From assembly GCA_023055425.1 (NCBI GenBank), contig JALGPY010000004.1, positions 63,821,718 to 63,885,717 on the forward strand: a DNA stretch of 64,000 bases. Direction: 5' to 3'. Position numbers and translations under genes: made by a program. Below, piece after piece: positions 54,981 to 64,000 of this stretch (its first letter is position 1; every line of letters starts with the position of its first letter). Under the pieces are notes generated by a model. That model had not been told where the DNA came from. It did not search any database and was given only the letters and a program-made list of their open reading frames with translations. The DNA is from Linanthus parryae. Taxonomy: Eukaryota > Streptophyta > Magnoliopsida > Ericales > Polemoniaceae.

Positions 54981-55486
54981 AAGAAAAAAAAATAAGAAAA
55001 AAAAATGGAGCATTAAAATAAAAAGAGGGAAACATAAAAAAAAAATACATACATTGACACTATATAGTCACTAATTCGCTTTATTACTCTTCAGCTTGGT
55101 AATCAACTTCAATTGGCACACAGCGTTATCTTGAACAGCTTTTGTGACATCTCATGTAGCCGATCACGTACGCGTATACCAATACGTATCATAAATAGGG
55201 TGTAGTTTTGCAATTACGGCATCTTACGCACATTAGATGGAGTTGCCTTTTGTTCAACTGTGTTGATACTGTTACCAACTGAAATATTAACTGCCATACG
55301 TTTATAGTTACAAATGCATATGAAATGTACTCCAATGCAACTTCATTCATATCCAAATCATGTATATAAATGTAGACACAATTACACGCATCCAAATTTA
55401 TACACGTGATCAGAATACGTGAGCACCAGAAGACACGGCAACATATCCAGGTGCTACTATCGAAATGCGTGCCATAATTTGTCAGC

Positions 55487-55493
55487 TATAAAA
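55487..55493 (+). promoter_or_regulatory. TATA box of the RNase H-like gene
   Basis: TATAAAA lies 93 bases before the ATG at 55,586, with ATGCGTGCCAT just upstream at 55,465-55,475. Confidence 0.5.
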
Positions 55494-55585
55494 CTACATC
55501 TATCTCCCTCTCCATACAACCCAACGTTGCACCACCAAAACAACCGGCTAGACAAAACTGGGAAAATTAACAATCGCTGCCTTTG

Positions 55586-56297
55586 ATGTCATCTCCAAAG
55601 GAGGAGTCGTCAGACTCATCTGCTACATCCCGAACTTTACTCAGTGCAACAACTTTCCAGGGTGAAATCCCTCCTAGGAGCGTGCCTAACTTGCAAAGTA
55701 AGTACTAATACATTTAATCATGTTAATCACCGACAACATAAATGTGCATGTGTTTTATGATTTGTGGTGTAATTCTGTGCATAATATATGGTTGATACAG
55801 GGATTGCCAGAATAAGTGTGTATGGCTTTGCAGCTTCTGCAACAAGCAGTGGTGGTATCGGTGCAGTTTGCCGAGACAATGAAGATAACTGGATGCTTGG
55901 TTTCATAGGAAAATTAGACGCAACAAATAAACTCGAGAGTGAACTTTGGGCAATCTATCACGGCATTCACTTAGCTTGTGATAAAAACTGGAGTAACATA
56001 GAAATACAGACTTCATGCTACAAAGCAATAAAGATATTCCATTTTGTCAGAGATTTTCCTGCAGGTATGAGAAATCAAATCAACCAGGGGCATATTCTGC
56101 TGCGAGACATGCACATAGCCCTAAATCATATCGACTACTTAGAAAATTGCGTCGCCAAACAGCTTGCAAGTATGGGAGCACAGCAATTAGATGAATGCAA
56201 AATTCTATATGAAGCCCCAGAAATTATACAGGATTTGATTACAGAAGACAAGTTAGAAGCGTGTAGTCGTTATATGTCACCCAGTGATACGGATTAG
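55586..56297 (+). CDS. RNase H-fold protein, two exons, 202 aa, catalytic acids replaced
   Basis: Exons 55,586-55,697 and 55,801-56,297 join in phase 1 at GT-AG sites. Exon 1 is a Ser/Thr-rich leader (MSSPKEESSDSSATS). Exon 2 holds a plant RNase H-like domain of the RVT_3 type: ARISVYGFAAS, GGIGAVCRDNEDNWMLGFIGKL, KLESELWAIYHGIHLA and NIEIQTSCYKAIKIF. The first catalytic Asp (usual VDG) is Tyr in SVYGF, and the third (usual TDS) is lost in QTSCY. The Glu of ESELWA remains. It is therefore unlikely to cut RNA-DNA hybrids. Such domains occur in LINE and stand-alone host genes; no RT is adjacent. It may bind nucleic acid. Confidence 0.75.
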
Positions 56298-58352
56298 CTG
56301 CATAATTCCAGCTATTTGTATCATATCTTGAATAAATGTTCAGCGTGTGGTTGTTTGGCATTTCGAAATTACTGATTCTAATGTTGCTTATTTATATTGT
56401 TACAGCCGCATGTATAATCAAGCGATAAGGTCCTCTATGCTTAAAACATCAAATTGACCAAATGCATAACCTTATTATTAACCTATATAGGTAAGACAGG
56501 GTATTAGCACATAAGTCTATGTAGCCTTGCAAGCACGTAGCTTCAATAATTTCTAAACATGATCAGTCTAAACAAATTCAAGAGATATGTGAATATTCGC
56601 ACGATGCTTCTTTTCCTAGATCACATTCCACTAACTATTACAATCGAGATTCATACAGGCTTTTTATAAAAAACTGTACCGCATTATTTGCTATCTTATC
56701 GAAATCGACATACGATCCAACAGTATCCGCTTTACTGCTTCCCAGACTGGTCCCTACTATTGTGCGTTAAATATATTATATGATGTTCCTGAAATAGTAC
56801 GCAACTTAATACTTGCGGACCAGTTGTATACTCGTTGGTTTGAATCATGTAATTAACAATTCGTATCATTACATGCTTCATCTAATATTCTTCGATTACT
56901 GTGTTACTTGTGCACTGAATGCATTACATTGATAACTTCCTCCGTACATATACCTAATTTTAAGGTTCTTTTTTTCTTTTTTTAGCAATATATCACTTTA
57001 ATTTCGATGTTGATCAAACAACCAACTTCTTTAACTTTTACGTATGTGAGTTGTTGTTTAGCCTCTTCACGTGTCACGTAATGCTCCAGCACCACCCAAA
57101 AAATAGCTTATTGCCCTACCCATACAATCGTATACATACATTTTCATGGAAAACTTGATAACTTGGTCCTTTAATTGTAATTGTGAAAATGCAAATACCA
57201 CATACACCCCTTATGTGTATAGTTGACCGGGAGAAGAATTGAACTTGTGTAGTGGGATTTGTAAGCTACGACAACCATTACCGCCAACAATAAGCTAATG
57301 CAGTGGTCATATATCTGGCACACAATTTGTGCATTCATTCATACCAATAGATTAATCCTAGCTTTGAACAGCTACACAACATATGTGTATAACGTATTAT
57401 CACAATAACACACATGTTATATGTAATATACCAATTATCTTTTCCCTGATTGGTTTTCACCGAATCAAAATCTTTTCTCACACAATGGCTATCTTCCCAA
57501 ATAGACTAGGTATGCGTGCCAGTCAGTTAACGAATGAAACATGCTAAGACTGGCACTTTCATCACAAACATCAAAAGTTGCTATTAAACTTTAGAAGCAT
57601 ACCGACACCACATGCAAGCTTAGGAAATTTGCATCCAACATGCAACTTGGACAGCTGACACATAACAGTATTGTGGCAACACTTCATAGCCCTGCAAATT
57701 CAGATCACACACACAACTTGTGATAAGCTTGACTCTTATAACCATCTAAAAAGCAAGCTCAGTATAACATACTGATACATTTGAGCTACTAACAACTGAT
57801 CAATTATACCAAACCCATCTCATTGTCAGTTTCCCCATGAAATAGAAATGTGTGCCAACAAATGGATAAGTTAGCTATGCAAAACTGACAATTGCAGTGC
57901 AATGATGATGAAACACTCTGAATTCTTTATCGGCTAGCTTGCTCACATGCATTCTCAACATATGCCTATCTACCATGCAACCCAAACACTTGGCATACAA
58001 CAGTATTGCACCCACACACTTGGCACAAACAATACCATAACAACTTTAACCATCTGTAAAACTACATCGCGGTCATTTCACGAACCATAACATTGATGAT
58101 GCTACAGTATCTATCAGTGTAATACAGTACTATCCTGTTGTTGGTAAATTGACAAGTAGCAAATTACACAACATGATTGAATATGTACAGAAATACGCCT
58201 CCTTCACTAATTTCTAGGTATCGGCATGGATACGAAACAATCTTTGAATCCCCAGCTAACAATACACATGATTTTTTGCTAATAGAGCACATTACCCCAC
58301 ATCGTATTCTTAATATACTTCCTAAACAATTTACCACTTACCAGTTATGCAC
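56298..58352. other. AT-rich stretch without a supported gene
   Basis: No domain-bearing frame on either strand. ATGCGTGCCA occurs at 57,512-57,521. No tandem repeats stand out. Confidence 0.45.
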
Positions 58353-58360
58353 TATATAAA
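58353..58360 (+). promoter_or_regulatory. TATA box of RPA C-module gene A
   Basis: TATATAAA lies 58 bases before the ATG at 58,411. The ATG at 58,383 is too close to it and in a frame that does not fit the next exon. Confidence 0.5.
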
Positions 58361-58410
58361 CCATTAGCTGCCCAAACGAGACATGCATCCAGTACCATTA
58401 AACGCATCTT

Positions 58411-59212
58411 ATGTTCCAACAATTGCACCACCAACATTCAATCGCCAGACCGAACATCATGACACCATCCACGATTGCAGAACTTCAGTCGACATTGGTA
58501 TCATTACTTCACACAATACTGTTGTCATATTACTTTCCAATGTCAGGTCATGTAAGCTCTTAATACACAACAATGCGATATTAAATTGAATCACTGCCAC
58601 ATTTTTCTCAGGAAGCATACAATGAAGCTTGGATAAGAGTCTGCATTTGTATCATCCCAACCACACAGCAGGGATGGTTCAATGCATGTGATATGTGCCA
58701 GCAAGAGTGTATTGATTCAAACTGTCGTACTTGCCGCAACTTCCAATCTAACACTACTCCCAGGTTAACCAGCTATAACACATGCAAATTCACATTACAA
58801 GATGTTTAGATCAATATTTTACATACAAATATTTATTACGATACAGATGCCGTCTCATGGTTGAGCTCAAAGATGACACCGGTATAGTGAATGTTACGCT
58901 GTTTGGGCAAGCTGGGGAAACTGTGCTTAACACAACAGCTGCAACCTTGGCCCGAATGACGCTAGAGGTGTCAATATAGTACTTACAAATGATACATCAT
59001 ATAACTACATAATACAACATCCATAACATATTTACAATGAAATTTGTGCCTCACTTCAATGTTATAATGTAACACCAGGAATGCCAGTCTCTCATCATCA
59101 ATGCCAACACAAACAATGCATCAACACCTTTCTATGTGCGTGTTGTAAAGGGCGTACACCAAACCAATCGCAGCATATTTAGGTGGGTGGTCCGCCATGT
59201 TAAGATTGCATG
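58411..59212 (+). pseudogene. RPA70 C-module gene A (zinc ribbon + OB fold only), frameshifted at the end
   Basis: Exons 58,411-58,497, 58,612-58,763, 58,847-58,967 and 59,079-59,212. The ATG at 58,411 gives 29 codons ending TIAELQSTL and joins exon 2 in phase 0. Exon 2 is the zinc-ribbon half (EAWIRVCICIIPTTQQGWFNACDMC, CRTC). Exon 3 is a 121-nt OB exon (CRLMVELKDDTGIVNVTLFGQAGETVL). Exon 4 starts ECQSLIINANT, FYVRVVKG, but one base is missing near 59,161, and the end FRWVVRHVKIA appears in another frame. There are no DBD-A or -B exons upstream. It would bind single-stranded DNA if repaired by chance in other alleles. Confidence 0.72.
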
Positions 59213-59767
59213 AACGTGACGACGCAATGGCAATAATAGTAAATAATATCCAGTCATGAATATGTATCGAAATAAATTTCTCTCGTCACGTACTTTGTTA
59301 TATTTCATTTCCCTTTGTTGTACGATATGTGGTGCAGTACCATGTTTCCCTGTGGCTTTGTTGCATTGAATAAAATTTTGTTATATTTTCTACTTTGCCA
59401 TTGTTGTTGATACTGCATAGTGTACAGACTCCTATAATTGACTGAAAGCACAACAGCATAGACAGACAAGGATTACTTATTTCCATATCTACTTCGGCTA
59501 TAACCCAATCCCAACTATATCGACCATGTAATTGTATGCCTACCGTTATGCTGAAGAAGAGGATAAGAACATGCATATATAACTAAATCATGTTGACACT
59601 ATAACCAACAGCATCGTAATTAACATTCGTATATCATTTCATCCCAACTTTGCTGAGCATGTTTCATTTCATCGATATGCGGCGGCCTCGGTGTATGCAA
59701 CACATAGTAATGCGTGCCATTCTATCCCGTGCACCATAGTTCAACTAACTAAGTAGAGCAAACATGC

Positions 59768-59774
59768 TATATAA
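59768..59774 (+). promoter_or_regulatory. TATA box of RPA C-module gene B
   Basis: TATATAA lies 65 bases before the ATG at 59,833. ATGCGTGCCAT is upstream at 59,710-59,720. Confidence 0.5.
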
Positions 59775-59832
59775 GCAGTACCTCCAGAATCTATACTGTC
59801 ATCAACATACAGCATTGGTGCGACGGCTTTCA

Positions 59833-60546
59833 ATGGAAGTCAGCAACATATCAGCAGTTAGGGCTACTTTGGTGAGTTGTTTCTTCTATTTAGTTTTCTT
59901 GTCCACAGCATAACAATTGCAAAAAGCTAACACCTAATTAATTATACATGACAACCCTTATACAGAGAAACATGGATTAAGGTATCAATGACTGCAATAC
60001 CAACAACCCAGCAGCCATGGTTCAAAGCATGCCGAAATTGCAAAAATGAGTGCTTGGGACAGATCTGCAATAAATGCGGCAATTCTACCCAGGATGCAAT
60101 CATATGGTTAGATAACTATTCAGCGTACAATATATGCAACAATTCTTCTACTCTATACTACATATGTTCTTGACATGAAATATATGCAAACTAACAACCA
60201 CACAACCCTTCGATACAGCGGCCGCCTCTATGTTGAGCTACAGGATGACACTGGGATAATGGATGCCACGATATTTGGGCTACCTGTTGAAACTGTCTTA
60301 GACAACACCCTTGTCACAATGTCAACAATGTCTGAGCAGGTATTCTTATCTTTTAAAATAGGCAATGTATACACTCGATAACAACACCAACCACAATTTC
60401 ATATTCAGGAACAACAGAATCTCCTACTAGCCGCAAATGCAAGAGGAACATCACAGAAATTCTACGTCCGCATACTCAGATGCACACAAAACAGGAACCC
60501 AAGATTAACGAGGTGGGTCGTTCGCCCGGTTCAAAAAGCAGACTAA
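59833..60546 (+). CDS. RPA70 C-module gene B (zinc ribbon + OB fold only)
   Basis: Exons 59,833-59,871 (MEVSNISAVRATL), about 59,966-60,106, 60,219-60,339 and 60,409-60,546. Exon 2 holds TWIKVSMTAIPTTQQPWFKAC and the zinc ribbon CRNC...CNKC. Exon 3 (121 nt) has GRLYVELQDDTGIMDATIFGLPVETVL. Exon 4 has EQQNLLLAANARG, KFYVRILRC and RLTRWVVRPV, ending TAA. Exons 2-4 join perfectly. The first junction does not: the acceptor at 59,965 leaves the frame off, while an acceptor at AAG|GT near 59,981 restores it with loss of TWIK. Function is inferred as single-strand nucleic acid binding; it lacks the main DNA-binding folds A and B of RPA70. Confidence 0.7.
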
Positions 60547-60784
60547 ACACTTATAAGAACCATTGCTGAAGGCAAATATAGTACAGGCTTTTATTGATGC
60601 CATGCATGTTGACTGCCAATGTACTTTCCTTGCTGCAATGCTGCGATATCGAGTGTTTATCTTCTTGCTGTTCGAATGTAATATTCACAAGTTTTGAACT
60701 ATTCATGTTATGGAGAAGCTACTATCAGCTATTAATCCGATTACTCTAAATATAATATACCTACATATCTTAAGACTATTTACA

Positions 60785-60937
60785 ATGACCGGCAATGACA
60801 ACCACATTTCTCCGCTCATCCGACAAGCAGACGTCCAAAGGGTGTTGGCAGATCGATCTAATATCCGTAAGAATTTCACAGGACAACTAATCAAAACTTG
60901 TGTAGACGTGTGGGTTATGAAAGCGTCTGACAAGTAA
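60785..60937 (+). CDS. Small hypothetical ORF, 50 aa
   Basis: ATG at 60,785 to TAA at 60,937. The peptide (MTGNDNHISPLIRQADVQRV) has balanced composition, unlike the AT-rich surroundings, but no recognised domain. It may be an exon or chance. Confidence 0.25.
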   Translation: MTGNDNHISPLIRQADVQRVLADRSNIRKNFTGQLIKTCVDVWVMKASDK

Positions 60938-60964
60938 AATTTCATTCCAGATATCACAATAGGC

Positions 60965-61345
60965 AATCCTTCATTTCAAGCCAGCTAGGTTCACGACGTA
61001 CTCAGACTTGAAGCAATCAAATTCAAAATTAGGGTAGGCATATCCAGTGAAAATGATAATCAATGTTCTCACATATACAAAAGGCACAACCATTGATTGC
61101 AGTAGCTTTAATATGGTTTTGTCATTCTTGCATAAGCTGCCATCCCCGTTTGATAATACAAACTCCACAAGACGCAAATCATGTATTGGGCTCGTGTCCT
61201 TCGTTCGATGTGATAAATGCAAACAAAGTCAGAGATGTACATCAATCTTGATGTTACATTTGCATTTTTCATTCGTTGCGTGCATCATCACAGGGAGTTT
61301 CACATGCACTTCTGGAGAGTATTGCCGGCATGTTTTTTTGATCAA
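60965..61345 (-). pseudogene. Fragment of Helitron PIF1 helicase, antisense
   Basis: The minus strand reads KLPVMMHATNEKCKCN, then in a second frame VEFVLSNGDGSLCKNDKTILKLLQSMVVPFV and YAYPNFEFDCFKSEYVV. These match the helicase at 46,095-46,420 (LPVTVRATKEECICN, FAEFLLSVGDGSLQENDES, MVVPFV, YPNFESDCLKSDYLV). It has a frame change and no flanking helicase parts, so it is a degraded piece of another Helitron. Confidence 0.8.
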
Positions 61346-62087
61346 ATAATATCCTGACACAATGCACATACAAGAATGTCTCCTCCGAATTATATAACAA
61401 CAGTAACACGAAAAACACCGAAACCATACACTACAACCTCTCCCTAGAACCAATACAAGGTATAGTTAGCAAGGTATGATAAATCGTTCTAACCAAACAT
61501 GGAATCATCACAAGTCAATATTGCATTGACAGACAAAACATAACCCCAGATGCTTCCCCAACTTTCCAATGATCGATGTGTTCTTCAACATATAGTGGCA
61601 ATGAATAACCATCAGTGGTTACAACTAATATCGTTCTATCAATAAAATGGATTGGTTATCCACTAATTACTTATCATCGTTACGCATCTTGTACGTTTGC
61701 CACATCACATTCAACTGGTTTCCCCAACTACCAATTCGGCTTAATTACTCATAATTTTCCTAAATGATATTTCTCTGAAAAAAATGCATCGTACCATGCT
61801 GTGAAGAATTTATCACTTAATTATGTATATGGATAAATAAGTAGTTTGCTGGTATTCTTGTACTGCGTGCCATTGTATGCAAATTATTTACAGATGACAT
61901 TACCACACACACAAGGTGATTTCAGTGTTACAGCATGTCTCAGTTTCAATGCGAAACAAATATCTAATAATTATAAAAAAAAAAGAACACAAACAAAAAC
62001 AGCAAATAAAAAACATTTAGCACAGAACATTATATAACTATATTACATATAGCTCAGGTACCCACCAACCCCTGCAACAAATGTTAC
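61346..62087. other. AT-rich stretch, no gene seen
   Basis: TGCGTGCCAT at 61,864-61,873 lies upstream of gene C. Nothing else is supported. Confidence 0.45.
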
Positions 62088-62095
62088 TATAAATA
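62088..62095 (+). promoter_or_regulatory. TATA box of RPA C-module gene C
   Basis: TATAAATA lies 146 bases before the ATG at 62,234 and 34 bases before another ATG at 62,122 whose frame does not fit exon 2. Confidence 0.45.
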
Positions 62096-62233
62096 CTAAC
62101 ATACAGATCAACTACCTCATAATGCACAACAACCAAGCACCATTGCTTTGTCCCATAAGCTTCGTTTGCCCCTCGCAAGAACAATTCATCCAAGCCTCAA
62201 AGTTTGTATCATCTTCAAACATACAAACAAGAA

Positions 62234-62645
62234 ATGACACTCTGTGCAATAGTCGATTTGCCAACATTACCGGTGAGAATTTTCTTCAGTAATGAACAAT
62301 CACTGCCAGCTTAGTAATGCAGCTTTCCCAACAGTTTCACTTCAGATTGTATGCTTTTTATGAGTAACTGCAGGCTACAATACGCGAGATTTGGGTACAA
62401 GCCACCGTACACGCTTTACCAACAAATCAGCAAGCATGGTATTACGCATGCAAGTTGTGCAATCGTGTTGCAAATCGTTATCCAAACAACAGATTCCAAT
62501 GCTCTGCTTGCCAAAATAATGATTGTGATGCTATAACGTGGTACGTAATGACACTAACAAGCATTACGCCGTAGACTGTATCAACCTAATTTTACACAAC
62601 ATCAATTTAACACCTTTTTTCAAAGAGGATACGAAATCTGACTGC

Positions 62646-62687
<42 letters not shown>

Positions 62688-63037
62688 TGTTTCTCCCCAG
62701 GGGACGTATAACCGTGCAACTTCATGACGGTAGTGCTGAACTCCAGGTACGCATCTTCGGACAGTCAGTAGACACTGTATTGGGGATAAATGCAACAACC
62801 ATGTCATCAATGTCGGCTGAGGTATGAAACAAAATTTCTCGATCTAAAATTATACCCCATACCCAAATAGCTTATTATATTTGGCACTGTGATTGTTTCA
62901 AGGAACAACAAAGCGTGCTTGAGTCCGTGAACACGAACAGCGGCGCAAGAAGATTTTACTTCCTCCTTTCCCGGTGCACCAACGGAAATGTATTTCCAAT
63001 AAATGGTTGGACTGTACGCTATGTAGTTGAAGCTTGA
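62234..63037 (+). CDS. RPA70 C-module gene C (zinc ribbon + OB fold only), 153 aa, intact model
   Basis: Exons 62,234-62,272, 62,374-62,540, 62,701-62,821 and 62,903-63,037 join in frame at GT-AG sites (phases 0, 2, 0). The 13-residue start ends IVDLPTLP, alike to RIADLPSSP just before the C module in the Helitron RPA gene. Exon 2 has ATIREIWVQATVHALPTNQQAWYYAC and the ribbon CKLC...CSAC. Exon 3 (121 nt) has GRITVQLHDGSAELQVRIFGQSVDTVL. Exon 4 has EQQSVLESVNTN, RRFYFLLSRC and GWTVRYVVEA, then TGA. All four zinc-ribbon cysteines are present. It probably binds single-stranded nucleic acid or partner RPA subunits; this is inference. The start is chosen because it is the only ATG in phase. Confidence 0.78.
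62647..62685. repeat. Poly(T) run of 39 in an intron of gene C
   Basis: It ends 15 bases before the acceptor CCCCAG, so it extends the pyrimidine tract of that splice site. Confidence 0.9.
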
Positions 63038-64000
63038 TGCACGCTTACACATAAAAACATAGCCCCATCGACAAACTAATTAAGATAATATGCCATTATC
63101 GTCTTGTATGTTATTTTAATCAACGCTTTGTTATCAGTGGATGTCCACGTAATATTGTAGTTCGGTCTGCATAATATGAAGTCCCTATTACATTTGTTAC
63201 ACATCTTATCTTTAATTGCAAAGTCAATTATGCAGTGGAATAGCGAATTAATATAAAACACATGCTAGGACGAATAAAAATCCAATCCCTGATTTTAACG
63301 GCGATGTCTACGGCCAGCTACAAGATTAAACTCAAATCATAAATGCAACAATAGTTCGGATAGCTATTAAAATTGTATTAAACCACGCTCTTGTGACAGT
63401 GTGAATAACAACTGAACGTATACTATTACAGGGATAAATTCTGGCTGGGCATCATAACACATTAATCGCTTATGCCTCTAAGTGCAAGTAGATGGCACTG
63501 GAGTATGTTTACAAGTTATATTTGCTTAAATTCTTTTTGTGGCATTGTAAATCGTTCGATGCACGCGTCATCCTGCAAATATATCATTGAATTTAGATGA
63601 GGTGTTTTGCAACACACCACTAACCGCAAGATGAATAAAATACAATTAACCCTGAACTTAGTTTTCAGAGCCCTTTAGGAAAGAGATCCCAAGTCCATAC
63701 TTGTATATCTGCTCATTATTTGCAATTCTCATATTAAATTACAATTTTTGGGATCATTGCTATTGTTATTGGGAAAAAAAATTTTAGACATTTTAGTTAT
63801 GAGGAAATATCTCATAAATGAAGTCGACTTCCCTATCACATCTACAAGCATCACACAATATATTGTCTTCGTTGCGCGCCCATCCTGATCTCCACCTGTG
63901 ATGGGGTTGCGATGCACAGCAACGCTGTTTCTCCATCTGTATGATTGGACTTTTAATCCAGATGCTCCTTAAAATTGACTTAACCTTTTGCCGGTACTCC
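63038..64000. other. AT-rich end of the window, no gene seen
   Basis: A few in-frame scraps (for example GDVYGQLQD-like pieces near 63,300) recall the OB exon of the RPA modules but are too weak to call. Confidence 0.35.

Noticed and set aside
58383..58497. ATG at 58,383 as start of mini-RPA gene A
   Set aside because: It is only about 23 bases after the TATA box and ends in phase 1, while the next exon needs phase 0; ATG at 58,411 fits.
62122..62272. ATG at 62,122 as start of mini-RPA gene C
   Set aside because: It gives phase 1 against the required phase 0; the frame from 62,234 fits and ends in the expected DLPTLP motif.

Overview
This is a plant nuclear window, almost certainly from an angiosperm. 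It holds nested Ty3/gypsy and Ty1/copia LTR retrotransposons of plant lineages (Tat, Athila), a plant-type Helitron with Rep/PIF1 helicase and an RPA70-like gene, an F-box/DUF295 gene, a REM-type B3 gene, and GT-AG introns throughout. I see no rRNA, tRNA, CRISPR or bacterial operon features. The species cannot be named from the sequence.

Layout. (1) 1-11,965: 3' part of a Tat-lineage Ty3/gypsy element on the + strand. Its pol is broken by frameshifts and stops and is followed by an array of about 55-bp repeats. On the opposite strand lies a six-exon plant-mobile-domain gene whose 1,278 codons stay open after splicing. A partial 3' LTR follows. (2) 11,966-21,611: a decayed copia element on the - strand, split by an old Athila-type element (12,899-20,350) that has lost RT to integrase. 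(3) 21,830-23,064: a frameshifted F-box/DUF295 gene. (4) 24,698-26,257: a solo LTR with a perfect GTTAA target-site duplication. (5) 26,785-39,584: a younger Athila element on the - strand with near-identical LTRs, gag, protease, RT, RNase H, integrase and a post-pol ORF. Its LTRs and post-pol spacer carry about 42 copies of a 14-bp near-palindrome. (6) 40,771 to at least 49,961: a Helitron with a 579-bp tandem duplication at its 5' side, a broken Rep/helicase gene and a nine-exon RPA70-like gene. (7) 50,000-64,000: AT-rich sequence with small + strand genes: a three-B3-domain gene, an RNase H-fold gene lacking catalytic acids, and three genes that carry only the zinc-ribbon/OB C-terminal module of RPA70. 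An antisense scrap of Helitron helicase lies among them.

How the pieces relate. The retroelements are nested, and relative ages can be read from LTR divergence. The most unusual content is the intact antisense multi-exon gene inside a dead Tat element, the arrays of short near-palindromes in unrelated LTR families, and the row of RPA C-module genes that share one exon plan with the Helitron's own RPA gene. No copy number, expression or homology search could be run, so family assignments rest on recognised motifs and exon models on splice consensus plus reading-frame continuity.
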